A stretch of DNA of 64,000 nt from Fennellomyces sp. T-0311 (GCA_025266875.1 JALLLT010000005.1:1054001-1118000); one strand, 5' to 3'. Counted from the stretch's first letter, positions 45,788-57,850 are shown. The notes: generated from the sequence alone by a model not told the origin. Made by a program: numbers and translations.

Positions 45788-47621
45788 TTACCTTTTGGCC
45801 CCTCTTTTGGTTTTCCGAGCAGATGATGAACGGGTACCAACACTGCCTCCTCCCAATTCTGGATGCTCCTGGACTTTTTCACGTGCCTCCAGAAAGAATT
45901 TCAGGTCACGCACTTGATCACTGAGCTCCTTGACCATCTGCTGCCTCTGTTCTATCGTTTTTTGTAATAGCTCATTTTCCTTCAACAGACTATTGGTTGT
46001 CTGCAAACGTTGTCTTATCAGTACATCCTGTTTTGTTGTTGTGGTTGTTGTTGTTATTGTTCTAGCCAAAAACTACCTCTTTTTCCTTGGTCAGTTGACG
46101 CCGCGATACTTCATACCGCGCCTTGTATTCCAATAATGACTGGTCCACCCTATCCTTATCCTGTTGTGCTTCTTTTAATGACGTGGTCGCCTCCGCGCAT
46201 CGAATTCCCAAGGCTTCCTTTTCTTGGTCCAGATTCTGCAGATCCTTTGCCAGCCCTTTGGCTTGTTTTGTAAGTGCCGACAATTGACGAGTGGCTTGAT
46301 CCAAAAAGTCTTCGTAGTATATCCGTTGCGAATCCAACTGCGAGGTCATCAAGTAGCTGTATTCCAAAGACATGGCCTCCAGTTTTTCCTGTCGTCATTC
46401 TTTTTCAGCTTTTCACTCCATTGGGACAAGACAGCAGCAGGGTCGTCGTTTACCTGAGAGACGGGCGGGGTAGAGGACGACGTGCCTGGCAGTTCAACGA
46501 GCTTGCCGTCGACCATGTTTTGGATCAAACGATGGACGTAGCCATTTCCGGCAAAATCCCATACCCGCTGTGTTTCAATCTCAAGTGCATAAGGATGATT
46601 GCTGTTGTTTGAATGTTCCAAGGCATGGGCCGATTGCTCGCAGCCAATGAATCCGCAGATCAAACAGATCCACAAGTTTGCGTTGGATCCGCATGTCGAA
46701 CACTCGTTGGCCTCGCGATACGACCACTGCTTCTCCTCTGGGTGGGTTTCCTGCGGCTCTTCGTCGGCGGATGCGGTTGGCTTTTGCGAGTAGCGACACA
46801 CGGGACAGCTCCCATCGCCCCACTTGTGCAGGCATTTGCAGTGAAAGGTGTGTTGGCACAGGATGGTCAACAGCCCAGTGACTTTTTCATCCATGCGTTC
46901 GAGACACACGGAGCAAATGGGCGTATCATCGTCTGCTCGACGGAGCGCGGTGTCGTTGACGAATGGAAAGGTGTATGGAGGAATCTGGACTGAATTCATT
47001 TCGACTGATTGGATATACACGATTCGGCATGTTTCCGGCTGCAAACGAGGGCCTCAGCAAAACCATGGTTGTCGGCGCTTGCAAGCAAAAAAAAAGGGGA
47101 GGGGGAGAATACGAACCTCCATGGAGCTAAAGCGCCGTCCATTGTACTGTCCATGATAATCTTGCGCAGCTTGAGTATCACGGAACTTCATCAGCACCAT
47201 ATACTTGTCAGGATCCGTTTCACTAGACATGCACAGCCTTTTGAGTTTTTCCGAGACACGCATGAAAAAAAGGGACTCCTTGTTACCGAATGATCCGATA
47301 ATGGCTCACAAACGAGTCCACGGGCTCGACAAAACTCATAAAGTCCGGCACGGACAGGTAGGAAGGCACGTCAAGACTGCATACGATGGTGCTCTTTGAC
47401 AATGGCTGACTTGCGCTCGCTGGTGGTGACAGTGTCTCATTCCCGCGGTATAAATGAAGAACGCCGTAATCGGGCTGGTCGGGAAGCTGCACGACGAAAC
47501 CTGCGAGTTCAAGCGTCGATCGAGGCTGCAATGGCATATCATACAAAGAAAAAAAAAGAGAGAAAAACGATTGCCGTTTTTGAGTTACAGCATTGAAAAT
47601 GGTCTGAGTTTCTCTCTCCAT
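45788..47621 (-). CDS. BRAP2/ETP1-type RING E3 ligase (six exons, 504 aa)
   Basis: Homologue of BRCA1-associated protein 2, an E3 ubiquitin ligase (yeast relative ETP1). Exons are 47621-47589, 47525-47287, 47222-47117, 47038-46454, 46388-46077 and 46027-45788, all GT-AG. The spliced frame of 1515 nt is continuous. Domains: the BRAP2 N-terminal RRM-like region (about 12-140, with KYMVLMKFRD), a RING-H2 finger from ICSVC to CPVCR (residues 168-207), a UBP-type zinc finger (CSTC...WICLICGFIGC...HALEHSNNSNH, 239-295), then a coiled coil (about 322-480) and a basic tail. That is the standard domain order. Intron 4 contains an open frame, so an unspliced reading would wrongly run into DDRKNW. The start at 47621 is the only in-frame Met after an upstream stop; a missed upstream exon is possible because relatives are nearer 590 aa. 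Confidence 0.9.
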
Positions 47622-47967
47622 GGGATGTTCGTCATACAGACACAGCCTTTACTGCGCGTTCCAAAGGTGCGTGTTCAAGTGATGCGAGCCGCACACCTCG
47701 GTACTCGCTGAGCGATAAAAACATGACTCATCAAGTGTGGGGCCACTTTGTTCGGTGGGTGTTCCGCCCACACCAAGGGGTTTGGGGGGAGGAGCCATGT
47801 GTGGGTAAGCAGCGCAGGTTATGTGTTGAAACGGTTGTGTGTGTGCTTATAAAATTTCGGTTTCTTCCTCTCTCTTTCTCTCTCTCTTTTTTTTCCCCAA
47901 CCTTTTTTTTTTGCTCCTTTTTTTTTCTCTCTCTTAAAAAAAAGATAGAGTCAAAAAGGAAAAAAAA

Positions 47968-48655
47968 ATGTCCAAACGTTTCCACGGAGAGGCGTTTGTG
48001 ACGACGGGAGGCAAGGCAAAGGTCACCAACGAAGCACGAGCTATTCGTCAACCACGCCGGATGCTTGCCAAGCTTGGGTCGTTCAAGCGACAACTGTTCG
48101 GCAGTTATGACCCGTACCAGCGGGACCAAGTAAAGGAGAAAGAGGAGGAAGCGCGTGACGAACGACCAACCAAACGACGTCGGTCACTTACCTCAGCCCT
48201 CATGAGCGGTCTTTCAGCGGTGGCCTATGAACTCTTTTGGCACACGGACGACGAAAAGAAACGTCTACTGCGTGGACGAGATATCGACTTTTCTCACTTT
48301 CAAACATCTTCCGCTTGGGAAAGTCGACTGCAGCAGGCTGAGCAGTTCATTCGTCGTGTTTGTTTGCAGAGTCAGCAGCAGCAGCGCCAGCAACGCACAG
48401 AAGCTTCGTCCTTTGGCTTGCCGCCCTTTGCTGCCGAAGCCTATCGACGCGCCGTTGAGGAAGATAATAGCAAATGGGGTCTTGTCAGCAAAGAAGACTA
48501 TGAAGTCTGTTTCCTGGTACTGCCCATACACACGCACACACACACAAAGACTCTGTTTTGACCGCAGAACTGTCTGTTTTCTTTCTTTCTAGCCAACGAT
48601 CCCACCACCCAAGCCAAAGCGTAGCATACAACAATACCAGCATTGTCATCATTAG
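47968..48655 (+). CDS. Basic protein of unknown function (two exons, 203 aa)
   Basis: Exon 1 is 47968-48516. A 76-nt GT-AG intron (gtactg...ttctag, with a CACACA run and T-rich 3' end) leads to exon 2, 48593-48655, which reads PTIPPPKPKRS and stops. The N-terminal half is very basic (KRFHGEAF, RAIRQPRRMLAKLGSFKRQL). A charged stretch with PTKRRRS (possible nuclear signal) follows, then SALMSGLSAVAYELFW and a Gln-rich segment. The C-terminus has GLPPFAAEAYRRAVEEDNSK and WGLVSKEDYEV. I recognise no domain. It is divergent from the BRAP2 gene with about 346 bp between starts, and the T-rich leader just before the ATG is typical of a transcribed 5' UTR. Confidence 0.7.
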
Positions 48656-48962
48656 TATATCCTTTTTTTTTCTCTCTCTTACTGCATATTTTTATTTTAT
48701 TGCCTCCTACGACTCACTCTGCAAACACACGCACACGCACACTCAAAAATGACCCACATCCTTCGCATCCCCCACCCTCCCACACTATAATTATAGGAAA
48801 TACAGCCAACCAGCCCATAAAGTTTCGTGTTGTTTGTGCTTCGGCGATGAGACGTTTAACGTGCATGATCCATGCCGGCTATTTATGTTCGCACGCCCTT
48901 GGATACGTCATTCGTTTAGTCCCTCGGGTGCTTTTTCCATCATACGTTTGTGGACTTTTTGG

Positions 48963-50293
48963 CTAAACTTTGCTATCCTGGTGCTTCGAGACGGTACTAT
49001 AAACAAACATTTTAACGCTGCCCTCTCTGTCCGCCCCTTTCCCAAAGAATAGTTCAGTCTTTTTACCCAGCCAGCACCATGGATGATCACCCATTACCAA
49101 GCACCAGTTGTTCAAGAACCCGTCGTCGTAGAGATTGATGTGCTCCAGTCGAACCACAATGAAAGTGTCGTTACGATAATCCACTCGAATATGGTATGGC
49201 CGAGTTTCAACATACTCGATGGTTGTCTTGTTCCAAAGGATGCAGTAGCTGTGAAACCCTGTGAAACCGCTCAGCACCATCGAAAACACGATGGCACTTT
49301 TTTTTTTGTCATATGAGCATCCAAAAAAAAGTACTTTTTCCGTAAACTTACAAAAACAGCATGATCACCCAATGAATATCCACGTCACTGTATTCCTCCT
49401 ATCGTATGTGCAAATGTTGGCCAAAGTTTTCTCATCCTATACTCGTTTTTACCCAGCCGGTGACGCCCGTTAATAATGGTGTCCAACGTTGAGTTCGCCC
49501 AATTCGGTATAGATTCACGCCAATGCTGTACAGAGTATACAGGTACAGTTTATATACGGTCCAGCATACGGTGATGGGTCGACCGGCAAGCAGGGCATTG
49601 GTCAATGGTTTCCAAATGATGCTGCTCATCAACCACACATAGCTCGTGGTGTACGCGAGAAACAGGTAAAAGAGTTTGTGGTTGCGTTGACCCACGCATC
49701 CACCGATCCTAAACAGCGCGTCGTGAGCATGTCGCAAAAAATGTCATGCATTGTTATACCATGGACAGTGACTGGTACTTTTCCGTTAGCGTGTCATGTA
49801 AAAGAGTGTAAGAAAAAGACTTACTGATCCATCTTTAATACACATTGGTTGCACTGTCGACAGTGATGACATCGATCTGGTTTCCATTGGTTACACACAT
49901 TGCACATTCTTGGATGACCTTCCGCATTGCACAGGTAGATATTCTCCTTGGTTTCATTCAATGGTTGCCCTGGTCCTGTGAACCATAACCGGATATAGGT
50001 CGATAAACTGAGCCACCACAAAACCATCGTCATTGCTTTCATATATACATTTTTTTTTTCAGCGTCAATGTCAACTACGTGTCAATAATTTTGCGCAAAC
50101 CTAGTAGCCGAATGTCGGGCTCAATAACATGACCTTTTATTTTCCCCCAGAGTATCAGTCATGGCATTGGACATCAAGTGAATGGGTTACCGTAGAGTCG
50201 CACAGCAAACGTGTGCATAGTGTAGGTTAATAACCCAAACACAACGATCGGAAATGTAATGCGTTCTGCAATCGACTGAATGCCACGACCCAT
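48963..50293 (-). CDS. DHHC palmitoyltransferase (seven exons including a 12-nt microexon, 322 aa)
   Basis: Membrane enzyme that attaches palmitate to protein cysteines. Proposed exons are 50293-50191, 50133-50101, 50035-49825, 49771-49760, 49708-49453, 49398-49352 and 49269-48963, giving 969 nt in one frame. The Cys-rich domain reads MCNVCNQWKPDRCHHCRQCN and then MDHHCPWIGGCVGQRNHK (residues 90-131). The catalytic DHHC (115-118) is completed only by the 12-nt exon 4. Hydrophobic spans lie at about 13-33, 45-64, 133-155 and 215-235. GPG at 66-68 stands where the family has DPG. TTIEY matches the TTxE motif, and NNWCLVMG is the usual C-terminal NW-x-G region. Exons 1, 2 and 6 are supported by frame and splice signals only and are less certain. 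Confidence 0.85.
49760..49771 (-). other. 12-nt microexon of the DHHC gene
   Basis: On the minus strand a CAG acceptor precedes and a GTATAAC donor follows TCACTGTCCATG. Joined to flanking exons ending GATCA and starting GATCGG, it completes D-H-H-C-P-W-I-G-G-C. The flanking introns are 53 and 51 nt. Without it the product lacks the catalytic cysteine. Confidence 0.85.
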
Positions 50294-50339
50294 AAAAAAA
50301 AGAGCGAAAGAAAGAAAGAAAGAGAGAGTTTATTCTAAA

Positions 50340-51138
50340 TTAACTACAATGCCGTCGATGGGATATCTCGTCCAGGAGTGGTTGCTCATGTTTTGGTAAT
50401 AAATACGGAGGAGGAATAGACGTTTCCTCCAGCGATTCATTGCTTGCGGTGCCAAGAGAAGATGATAAAGATGGGGCATAGGTGGAAGATGACGAAGAAG
50501 AAGAAGGAATCAACGCCGGCAAGCGTAGCGATACATAGCAAGAATATACATGGTGAAGATCTTCCAATGAAATCATCAATCGATAGTTCTAATGGATAGA
50601 CAAGATAAACGGTTATTATTTCTCCATCATGCAAACTCGGCGAGAACCCAGTGTGTTTGTTGGTATTTACCAGAATAGACAAGAGCTGCTTTTCCATGAG
50701 ATTAATTTCAGATAAACTGAAACACCACATGGCATATTTGGCCCAATGCTTGTTTTTTGGAGATGCATCATGCAGCGCTTTTGACGTGACAATCAAGGTG
50801 GCGAGAAAAATGCGATGACACGTGCATGGCATACCGCGAGCCACGGTTTCCAAGCGTTTCTGCAACCGTTCCAAAAACACTAATGTAGCAAATAACGTGC
50901 CAGCCCGCACCGCCGAACGCTTCACCACCACGCTGATAAATGTTCGCAGCGGCGGCGGCCATGCTTGGGGATTGGCGCTTTCCGGAATCAGCGTGGTCGT
51001 GTCGTGATCCGTCGCCGTAACAACGTTGGGAGCAGGATGGCAGGGAATCACCCGGGATGCTTGTTGTGAGACATGCGTCAAGAGCTCGGATGTGACGGGA
51101 CTATGGATTGCAGTATTAAATCTGCTCTCGAAGTTCAT
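50340..51138 (-). CDS. PCL/PHO80-type cyclin (two exons, 238 aa)
   Basis: Exons are 51138-50671 and 50588-50340, with an 82-nt GT-AG intron (gtaaat...ccattag), phase 0. The cyclin box runs from about residue 66 (FISVVVKRSAVRAGTLFATLVFLERL) through CHRIFLATLIVTSKALHDAS, NKHWAKYAMWCFSLSEINLMEKQLLSIL and, across the intron, NYRLMISLEDLH. The SK-L-D---NK-WA--------E-N-ME-Q-L pattern is that of Pho85-associated cyclins (Pcl1/Pcl2/Clg1 group). The C-terminus has a Ser-rich stretch. Such cyclins bind a Pho85-like kinase and link polarity or nutrient signals to the cell cycle. The Met at 51138 is preferred over one 25 codons upstream, because the intervening residues are a poly-Lys artefact of an A-tract leader. 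Confidence 0.85.
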
Positions 51139-51413
51139 CCTCTTTTTTTTTTTCTTTTTTATATGAAAAGAAAAAAAGTAAAGAGAGATGAAAGCAGAAG
51201 GGTGTGTGAACAAACCAAAGTTTATGTTTTTCGTTTATTACTTTTTTTTTTCCAGATATGCCGAGACAATAATAAAAGAAGAGAAAGAGAGAGAGAGAGA
51301 GAGATCGTTCGAAACAAGTTGAGGATGCTGTTTGATGTTTTCGAAAAGGAATAAATGCATTGGCGTATTTTTTGATGTATGTTTTCTTTTTTGCTTTCTT
51401 TCATGTTGTTATG

Positions 51414-52759
51414 CTAGTCCGTACTTAAACCCTTTTTCTTGCTCTTCTTTGCCCATCGTAACCCGCACGCGTTGCATAGTCTAAATTCGGGAGGTGAGAT
51501 GGGTCGTTAGTACATCGCGTGCACAGGGTCGAGCTGCGAGACATGACAAAAACATACGTTTTGGGACCATGCGGGCCCTTTCGCCATTCGGGAGACGTGG
51601 CTGTCCCACAATCGGTACACACGTATTCGTCCGCACCTCTTTGTTTCTTCTACAATTTACGTATACAAAAAAAAACCCGACACTGGTTACATTCCTGATA
51701 AATCTCGATTCTTGCGCAATAAACAAATTTTACCCTTCGTTTCGATTTATCCTTATGACTGATCAATTCGGCACTTGTTGTTGTTTCGGCGAGATCCACC
51801 ACGCCCGTGGACGCCAAGCCGCTTGCGGGAGGAAGAGGTGCTGACGTAGGCACGGGCGAACGAACGCGACCATAGACCATCGCATCCTCTCTCAACCAAA
51901 GACTTCCATTGGCACTGCTGGAGCTACTGGTGGATTCTTCGGCGCTTCTCGGGGGGTATATCTCTGGCTTCTCGTCGTTGTTTTCGAACAAAAAGTCGCC
52001 TGGAATATCGGTATTGGGTATTTCCCGCAGACGTTGCTTGAGCCATTCATTTTCCATCTTGAGCTCCAAGAACGAATCAAACAGACTGCCCATCCGCGTC
52101 GGATACGGCTGAGCAATGGCAAAGAACGAGCGCGGGGGTTGACCAGGGACGTCTGTGCGAGGATGACCAATGGTTTCAAACAAGGTATAGTTCTGGTCCT
52201 TTTTCCGGAATCTGTACATGACTTTGATTTGAGAACGGGTGTGGAACGCGCGATTAAAGTCTCGTATAAACACATCGATATCGTCAACATGTAAAAAGTC
52301 TGTCAATGAGCGTCCGACCAATTCTTCGGGCGAATAGCCTGTCAATTCGATACTCGAAGGGCTGCAATGCAAGATTTTGCCGACCGGCGACAAGACATGC
52401 AATAATCCAGTGATTTCGTTCAAGATGCGCTCAGACCAGTTGCGACGCCGCCGAAAGTCGATTGTTGTGTTGGTTTGTTGTTGCTGGGTGGTTGGCATGG
52501 TGACTTGATACGGTGCATCTTCTAATACGTCAGTATCCATGGTAGTGAAATCTTCCTGCGCCGGCGGCGGTGGTGGTGGCGGTGCCGCTGCTGCTGCTGG
52601 TGGTGGCGGTGGTTGGTATTGCATGACGGTGGGGGGAGACGATGTGGTGGGGAAATCGAGCGTGTTGAAAAACGGGGGGTAGGCGGCAGGCGTTGGCATG
52701 GTTGTGGTTGACGGGTCCTCCTCCAGCAAATACTTGTAAAAGTCTGGATTGGTCTGCAT
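51414..52759 (-). CDS. White-collar-2 homologue, PAS plus GATA zinc finger (three exons, 394 aa)
   Basis: Partner of the blue-light receptor WC-1. Exons are 52759-51734, 51649-51558 and 51480-51414. Intron 2 carries a perfect TACTAAC branch point. The N-terminus is Pro/Ala/Gln-rich. A PAS domain spans about 108-220 ([59 protein letters not shown]), followed by a short coiled region ([15 protein letters not shown]). The C-terminal GATA finger is CTDC-X18-CNAC (Cys353, 356, 375, 378) with [13 protein letters not shown] and [11 protein letters not shown], split by intron 2. No LOV flavin-binding GRNCRFLQ motif is present, which fits WC-2 rather than WC-1. Mucorales often carry several wc-2 paralogues; which one this is cannot be told here. 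Confidence 0.92.
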
Positions 52760-55162
52760 GACGGGTTGTCCAAAAGAGGCAGGTACACGGAATGAGTCGG
52801 ACGGGTGCCGTGTAGGGGTAGCGGTGCACAGTGTGCAATGAGGCAGTTCCGTGTAAAACGTCGTAATGGTCGGTTATTGGGTACGTGGACAACTTTGCCA
52901 CGAATAGAAACAAAAGAGGCACAGAGAGAAAAAGAAACTACTTTTTTCTTTATAAACATTTTCCGAGTTTAATCAATCGCGAACAAAACAAGAAAAAAAT
53001 TAAAGGACACGCAATGTACCTTTTGGATGAAACGCAATTAGAAAAAAGAATGTTTGGACTTTCTGTCGTTCTATAAAGCACGCCTTTTTAATTCGATTGC
53101 TTCTTTAGTCAAAGTGAGTAAAAGAGAGAGAGAGTAAAGTGGAGAAAAAAAAAGTGAAAGAGGAAGTGAAAAAAAAAAGAAAAAAGGGTGGGGGATAAGG
53201 TCTATTTAAAGCCGTCGCGTGGTTACCTGCTATGGAAATCCCGCCCAGACCACTGGGAGCGCTTACCCTGCAAAATGATACAACTATGCTGTCATCACAC
53301 ACCCAAACAGGTAATCACATCCTTTTATGGCCCCAACGCAAGCCCCTGGCGCATATACGTCATTGCCCGGCAGACATTACATGAAGCAAAACATTCGAAA
53401 TTTTGCTTCAAGGATCCCTTAAAGGGTCGCTGACAAACCCCACCTCCAGACGTTTTCATTTTTTTTTACCATTTGAAAAAAGTATTGCCACATTGAAAGA
53501 ACAAAAAAAAAGTTAGTTCATACTCCTTTTTACAACATGTTGGCAGAAGGTCAATCTTATAAGCCATGTAGTAATGTGAGAAAAAAAAATCTTTTTTTAA
53601 ATATATAAAAAAAAGTTGCGTGATTTGGGATTTGATTAGCCACATACACAAACATTACAGGTTGGAAAAAAAGATAGAAAAAGAGAAAGAAGGAACTTTT
53701 TTTTTTGGCCCTTAACTAAAAGATATAAGCATTGCACATGATGTCATGGTTACTGGAAAAGGTAACACATGGAACTTGACGATCCTTTGCCGGTGTCAAA
53801 AAACCTTAGTTCCTTTTGCCCCCGTGTAACCAAAGCATTACGTCTTTTGTATCCAGTTTTCCGGTTATTGCTTTTTTTGTTGGGGTGATTACGAACCGTG
53901 CATGGCTAGGGGCTTGACGATTATTATTTTTTTTTTGTTGACCCTGAGAGTGGGTTTTCGTTTAAGGAGATTTTTTTTTTGTTCACAACCCCCCCCCCCA
54001 TTAGGAGCATGGACCCCACCACATTACGTACTATGAATCCATATATACATGTAAAAACAATCATCAACTTTATCGCCGTCGATCCTTTTTTCAATAATGA
54101 AAAATTCACACTTTATCATCAGATAATGCAAAACTATCTGATACATAGAGAGTCGACTCACGCCTTTTTTTCTAATTACTGCTGTCCAAAAATCGTGTAG
54201 ATATTTCGGTAGCTTTCAGAAAAACGAAATCCACATTCGCTTAAAAAAAAACCACTCTACACGTTACGCGTCCATTTTTTTTACAAGACGCTCGGCTCCC
54301 CGTCTTTTAAGGTTGAAATTAAGCGATGCGCTATTTTGCCACATGACCTGGAGGATGTCATCAGCAAACACATTTTGGTTTTCTCACCTCCTTGATTTTT
54401 TTAATAATAATAAAAAAAAGATATAAAATGCGATGACTTTTTTGACCATGTCATGTTTCTCTCTTTTTTTTTCTCAAACAAGGTTTTCGCACCCCAGTGT
54501 GTGTGTGTAACAAAAATATGTAATATCGGAGACAATGCTAAGCGTGTGGCACAAAATAGATCACATGAGGTATGTGTGGTAATAAATGAAAAAGTTTAGT
54601 TGGCTTTTTTTTCATCCCATATGAAACTTTCATTCGTTCCGGTTTATTACAGCCATTGGAAAATCCCATTTATAGATTGTTATAAAAAAGAAAAGCTTAA
54701 AAAGCTTAGCTGCCCGTTTCTTTTTTCGCACAGGTCTATATTTGGACAAGCTGGGTTCAAATCCAATTTCCAGCCATGTGTTTTCTCAGGCCCAACGATG
54801 TATAAGAACGGTTCGCATTATTATATATATCAGCAAATCGAAATGGACATTCGAATCACGGGGGACGAAATCGTACTGCCGTCAGGTGTTATGGATAGAG
54901 TTCATCAAAAAAAAATAGCTGCAAGTTGAAGAGGTGGGGATTATGAGCATGTGCGCCCTCAATGACCAATCAAATTCCACGGTGATGCCCATGCCCATAT
55001 TGACATGTACCGCTAGTGGGTCAAACCAACCCAAGTCCGTTCACCCCTTGAATATAGATATCGTACAATATATTAAGATGCTGTGTACTTTTTTTTTGGT
55101 TCCCTTTGTTCTCTTTTTATTTATTTACACTTTGTACAAACACACACTTTGTCTCTACAACG
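52760..55162. other. Gene-free 2.4-kb stretch
   Basis: A/T tracts are frequent (53450-53720, 54230-54480) and a C9 run lies at 53990-53998. The plus frame at 54600-54929 shows no domain. The left part is presumably the WC-2 promoter. No RNA gene was recognised; a GGGTTCAAATCC word near 54752 lacks a tRNA context. Confidence 0.45.
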
Positions 55163-55663
55163 ATGGAAGACCAACAACAATTATGTGATCCAGCCGCTTG
55201 GCCGAGTCGATACTATGGACGTACGCGCCACATTGACATTGAACAATTATACAAGCAACTGACTACGACCGAAAGGCCTCGACGCAGTGTGAGCTTCTCC
55301 ACGGCTGCTCCAACCGTATACGAATACGAACCGGAATTCGACGATGACGATATACCTCCTCCTTATGAAGAATTGGCCTTTGTCCCGTTTCGTGATCTGG
55401 AGTGCTCGACGACAGTTTATCACTCAAAGCGGAAACAGAAATCTCAGGGACTGAGAAAACTGGATTTGCGACCTGTCGTCAATATGGAATACAAACCTGC
55501 CTCGGACGACGACGACGATAAGTCGGTGGCGTCTTCGGAATGCTCTCTCCCAACAACACCACCTGATATTTTCCCATCCATCACTTTGCCGCAATCCAAA
55601 AAGGTCGATATTGTCCGATCCTCATTGTCTCGTTTACCATGGTTTCAGCAGCGACGGAAATAA
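55163..55663 (+). CDS. Acidic protein with RVxF and PPxY motifs (166 aa), unknown
   Basis: Single exon. The ATG at 55163 is chosen over upstream hydrophobic codons that are part of a T-rich leader. Residues 40-57 read RRSVSFSTAAPTVYEYEP. RSVSF fits the RVxF docking motif for type 1 protein phosphatase ([RK]-x(0,1)-[VI]-x-[FW]). EFDDDDIPPPYEE (58-70) contains a PPxY motif that WW-domain ubiquitin ligases recognise. A basic patch (SKRKQKSQGLRKL), a second acidic run (SDDDDD) and a basic C-terminus (LPWFQQRRK) follow. No globular domain is obvious, so a disordered adaptor or regulatory subunit is the best guess. Codon order and length support a real gene. Confidence 0.65.
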   Translation: MEDQQQLCDPAAWPSRYYGRTRHIDIEQLYKQLTTTERPRRSVSFSTAAPTVYEYEPEFDDDDIPPPYEELAFVPFRDLECSTTVYHSKRKQKSQGLRKLDLRPVVNMEYKPASDDDDDKSVASSECSLPTTPPDIFPSITLPQSKKVDIVRSSLSRLPWFQQRRK

Positions 55664-55960
55664 GCCCTCTTTCTCTCTCTTTTTTTTTTTATATATATTA
55701 TCATTTATGCCCCTACACTCCCATTTCTATCGTTCTTGTTTATGTAATATACCATCGCTTTCGCATTCATTATACCCATTACTGATCCACACACATGTTT
55801 TTTTTACGAACCTAAAGCCGCATGTATATGATGTACGTATGTATATGATGGATTCATCCACGTTCAATAATAATAATAAAAAAGCAAGAATACAAAAAAA
55901 AGAGTATACTTTTCTTTGCAAAAAAAAATGGTATATATATATTTAAAAAGAAGGACGGCT

Positions 55961-56244
55961 TCAAAAATCTCCAGGCTTGTTATAATGTAAAGTGTACTTG
56001 TTTGGTGGTTGTAGTTGCTGTTGATCCTTCGGGGCGTTTTCCATCCACCGACAAGCCATCAACATTTTGTCTGCATGCATGAATGCATTTTGAGCTGTCT
56101 GGATAAACTCCTTGTTTCGCAAACCTTGTTGACTTTCTATCAACCGTCCGAAATCAGCCACCTTCTGCTTCAGCGTCTCAAATTGTCGTTCAGTCTGCTT
56201 GTTCTGCTGCTGCTTCATCAACCGCATTTGCCTTTGCTGCTGCT

Positions 56245-56278
<34 letters not shown>

Positions 56279-57850
56279 CTGTTGCTGCTGTTGCTGATTC
56301 ATATTGCTACTACTGCTGGGATTGCCATTCGATTGATCCGGTTGCTGCTGCTGCTGTTGCTGTTGTTGACGTTGTTGATGATGATGATGATGATATTGGT
56401 GATTGGGAATAAATGGAGGATGCGAATGCTTATGGATCAATGTAACATGGCTGGTCTTTTTGCTTAAATCAATGATCACCGTCAATGCACCAGCACAATC
56501 GTATCGATTCGCAGCTTTGGGATGATCTCCTTTTCGAGGTTTGGCTGTATCTGCTCGTTGAGAACAATAGTATCGCAATGTTGACAATGTTTCAGGTGCC
56601 TTGGTGGACTTTCTTCGATCTTTCATACTGTCTCAACATGTGAACCGGTTTTGCTTGCCAAACACTATCCCCCCACCCTCCCAAAAAATCGCTTACCTAA
56701 AGTTGAACTTGGTGCCCGCAAGAATATGCTCACAAATAGCCCGTCCCAATTGTGTAAATCCTGCCTCACTTCCCAATCGTGCTATCAATGGATTGATATC
56801 CACCACGTATTGTTTGCGTTCAAATTCAGTTTCTTGCTGAAGCGCATACACGAATGCCTCGGGCGACAGTATGTCTTGGCAACTCGTATCGGTCTGCTTC
56901 GATGGTGATCGATTGGTGGTGGTGGCGGTGGTTGCGGTGCTGGTGCTGGTTGGCGTAGTGGTTTGTGGCGGCGGTGGTGGGGCCTGTGGTTTTTCATTTT
57001 CTATGACGGGCATTCGAATAGGCATCTGTTGATCTGAATCATGCAACTGACGCGGTGGAGGTTGGGCAAGTGGAGGCGGTGGATGAGACGGTAACGGTGA
57101 CTGTTGATTGAATTCATGATGTGTTTGTTGTTGTTGTTGTTGCTGTGGCAACGTCAAGGGCAACGAAACAGGTACATGATGAACCTGAGGTCTTAGTGAA
57201 GAAGGAAACAAGGGCTTATTGACCTGTTGCATTCCGGGAATCATGGACGAAGACAATGGTAAGGTAGGTTTGATCTGAGGTGAAGAAGCAGGCATTCGTA
57301 GAGGGGCGGGGGCCTGCAGATGTTGCTGCTGCTGTTGAAGCGACTGCGGAGACAGATGCTGCATATGCGGTTGTTGATGTGCATATTGATATTGTTGAAA
57401 AGGTGGAGGAGGACGCGTGTTGTGTTTAAACGTCCGCTGACTTTCCTCATACACGTCGTTGCTGTATCGTTCCAACTGTTGCTTTCGTTTTTGCATCTCT
57501 CGAGAACGACATACTTCGCATACGTTGTAATCCAATCGTCGTTCTCCCGGAAAATACGATGCAGGTCGCACGTTCTGGCACCCATCGCAATATATCGAAT
57601 CGTGTGAGCCTGTCATATGTCCTCCGCTTGAACTCGTATTGTTGCCCCCCACCGCTGCTGCTGCTGCTGCCGCTGCTGCTGCCGCAGTCGCTTGCTGGTT
57701 GTGCTGAGCAGGCGATAAGGGCTGTGCACTGGCCACCGTGGTCATGGTTTGCAAATGCGCATTCATCATGGGCGGTCGATGATGGCTGGGCGCTGGCATG
57801 GGCGTCGGATAAGCATGTGGTTGAAAGGCGCGTGGAGGTCCATGAGACAT
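55961..57850 (-). CDS. Gln/Pro-rich zinc-binding protein, probable regulator (two exons, 606 aa)
   Basis: Exon 1 is 57850-56697 and exon 2 is 56627-55961, joined by a 69-nt GT-AG intron (gtaagc...gagacag) that restores frame as NFS-MKDRRKS. A Cys cluster (YCDGCQNVRPASYF...YNVCEVC, Cys88, 91, 111, 114) is followed by a basic helix (RSREMQKRKQQ). Long Gln, Pro and His tracts follow. Exon 1 ends in a conserved-looking block (FVYALQQETEFERKQYVVDI, LIARLGSEAGFTQLGRAICE, HILAGTKFNF). Exon 2 starts with ETLSTLRYYCSQRADTAK and DCAGALTVIIDLSKKTSHVT, then His and Gln tracts (CAG/CAA-rich 56225-56300) and ends with VADFGRLIESQQGLRNKEFI. Transcription or signalling regulators often look like this; the family is unnamed to me. 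The 57850 Met follows a (TA)n run. Confidence 0.75.

Noticed and set aside
46349..46453. BRAP2 open frame running on through SQVNDDPAAVLSQWSEK
   Set aside because: This is intron 4, bounded by GTAAAC and GACAG. Only its removal gives the conserved SQ-EKLEAMSLEYSYL junction.
54740..54790. tRNA B-box-like GGGTTCAAATCC
   Set aside because: No A-box or acceptor-stem pairing at the right distance.
56015..56467. Leu-rich plus-strand open frame
   Set aside because: Antisense of the Gln-tract region of the zinc-binding regulator gene.
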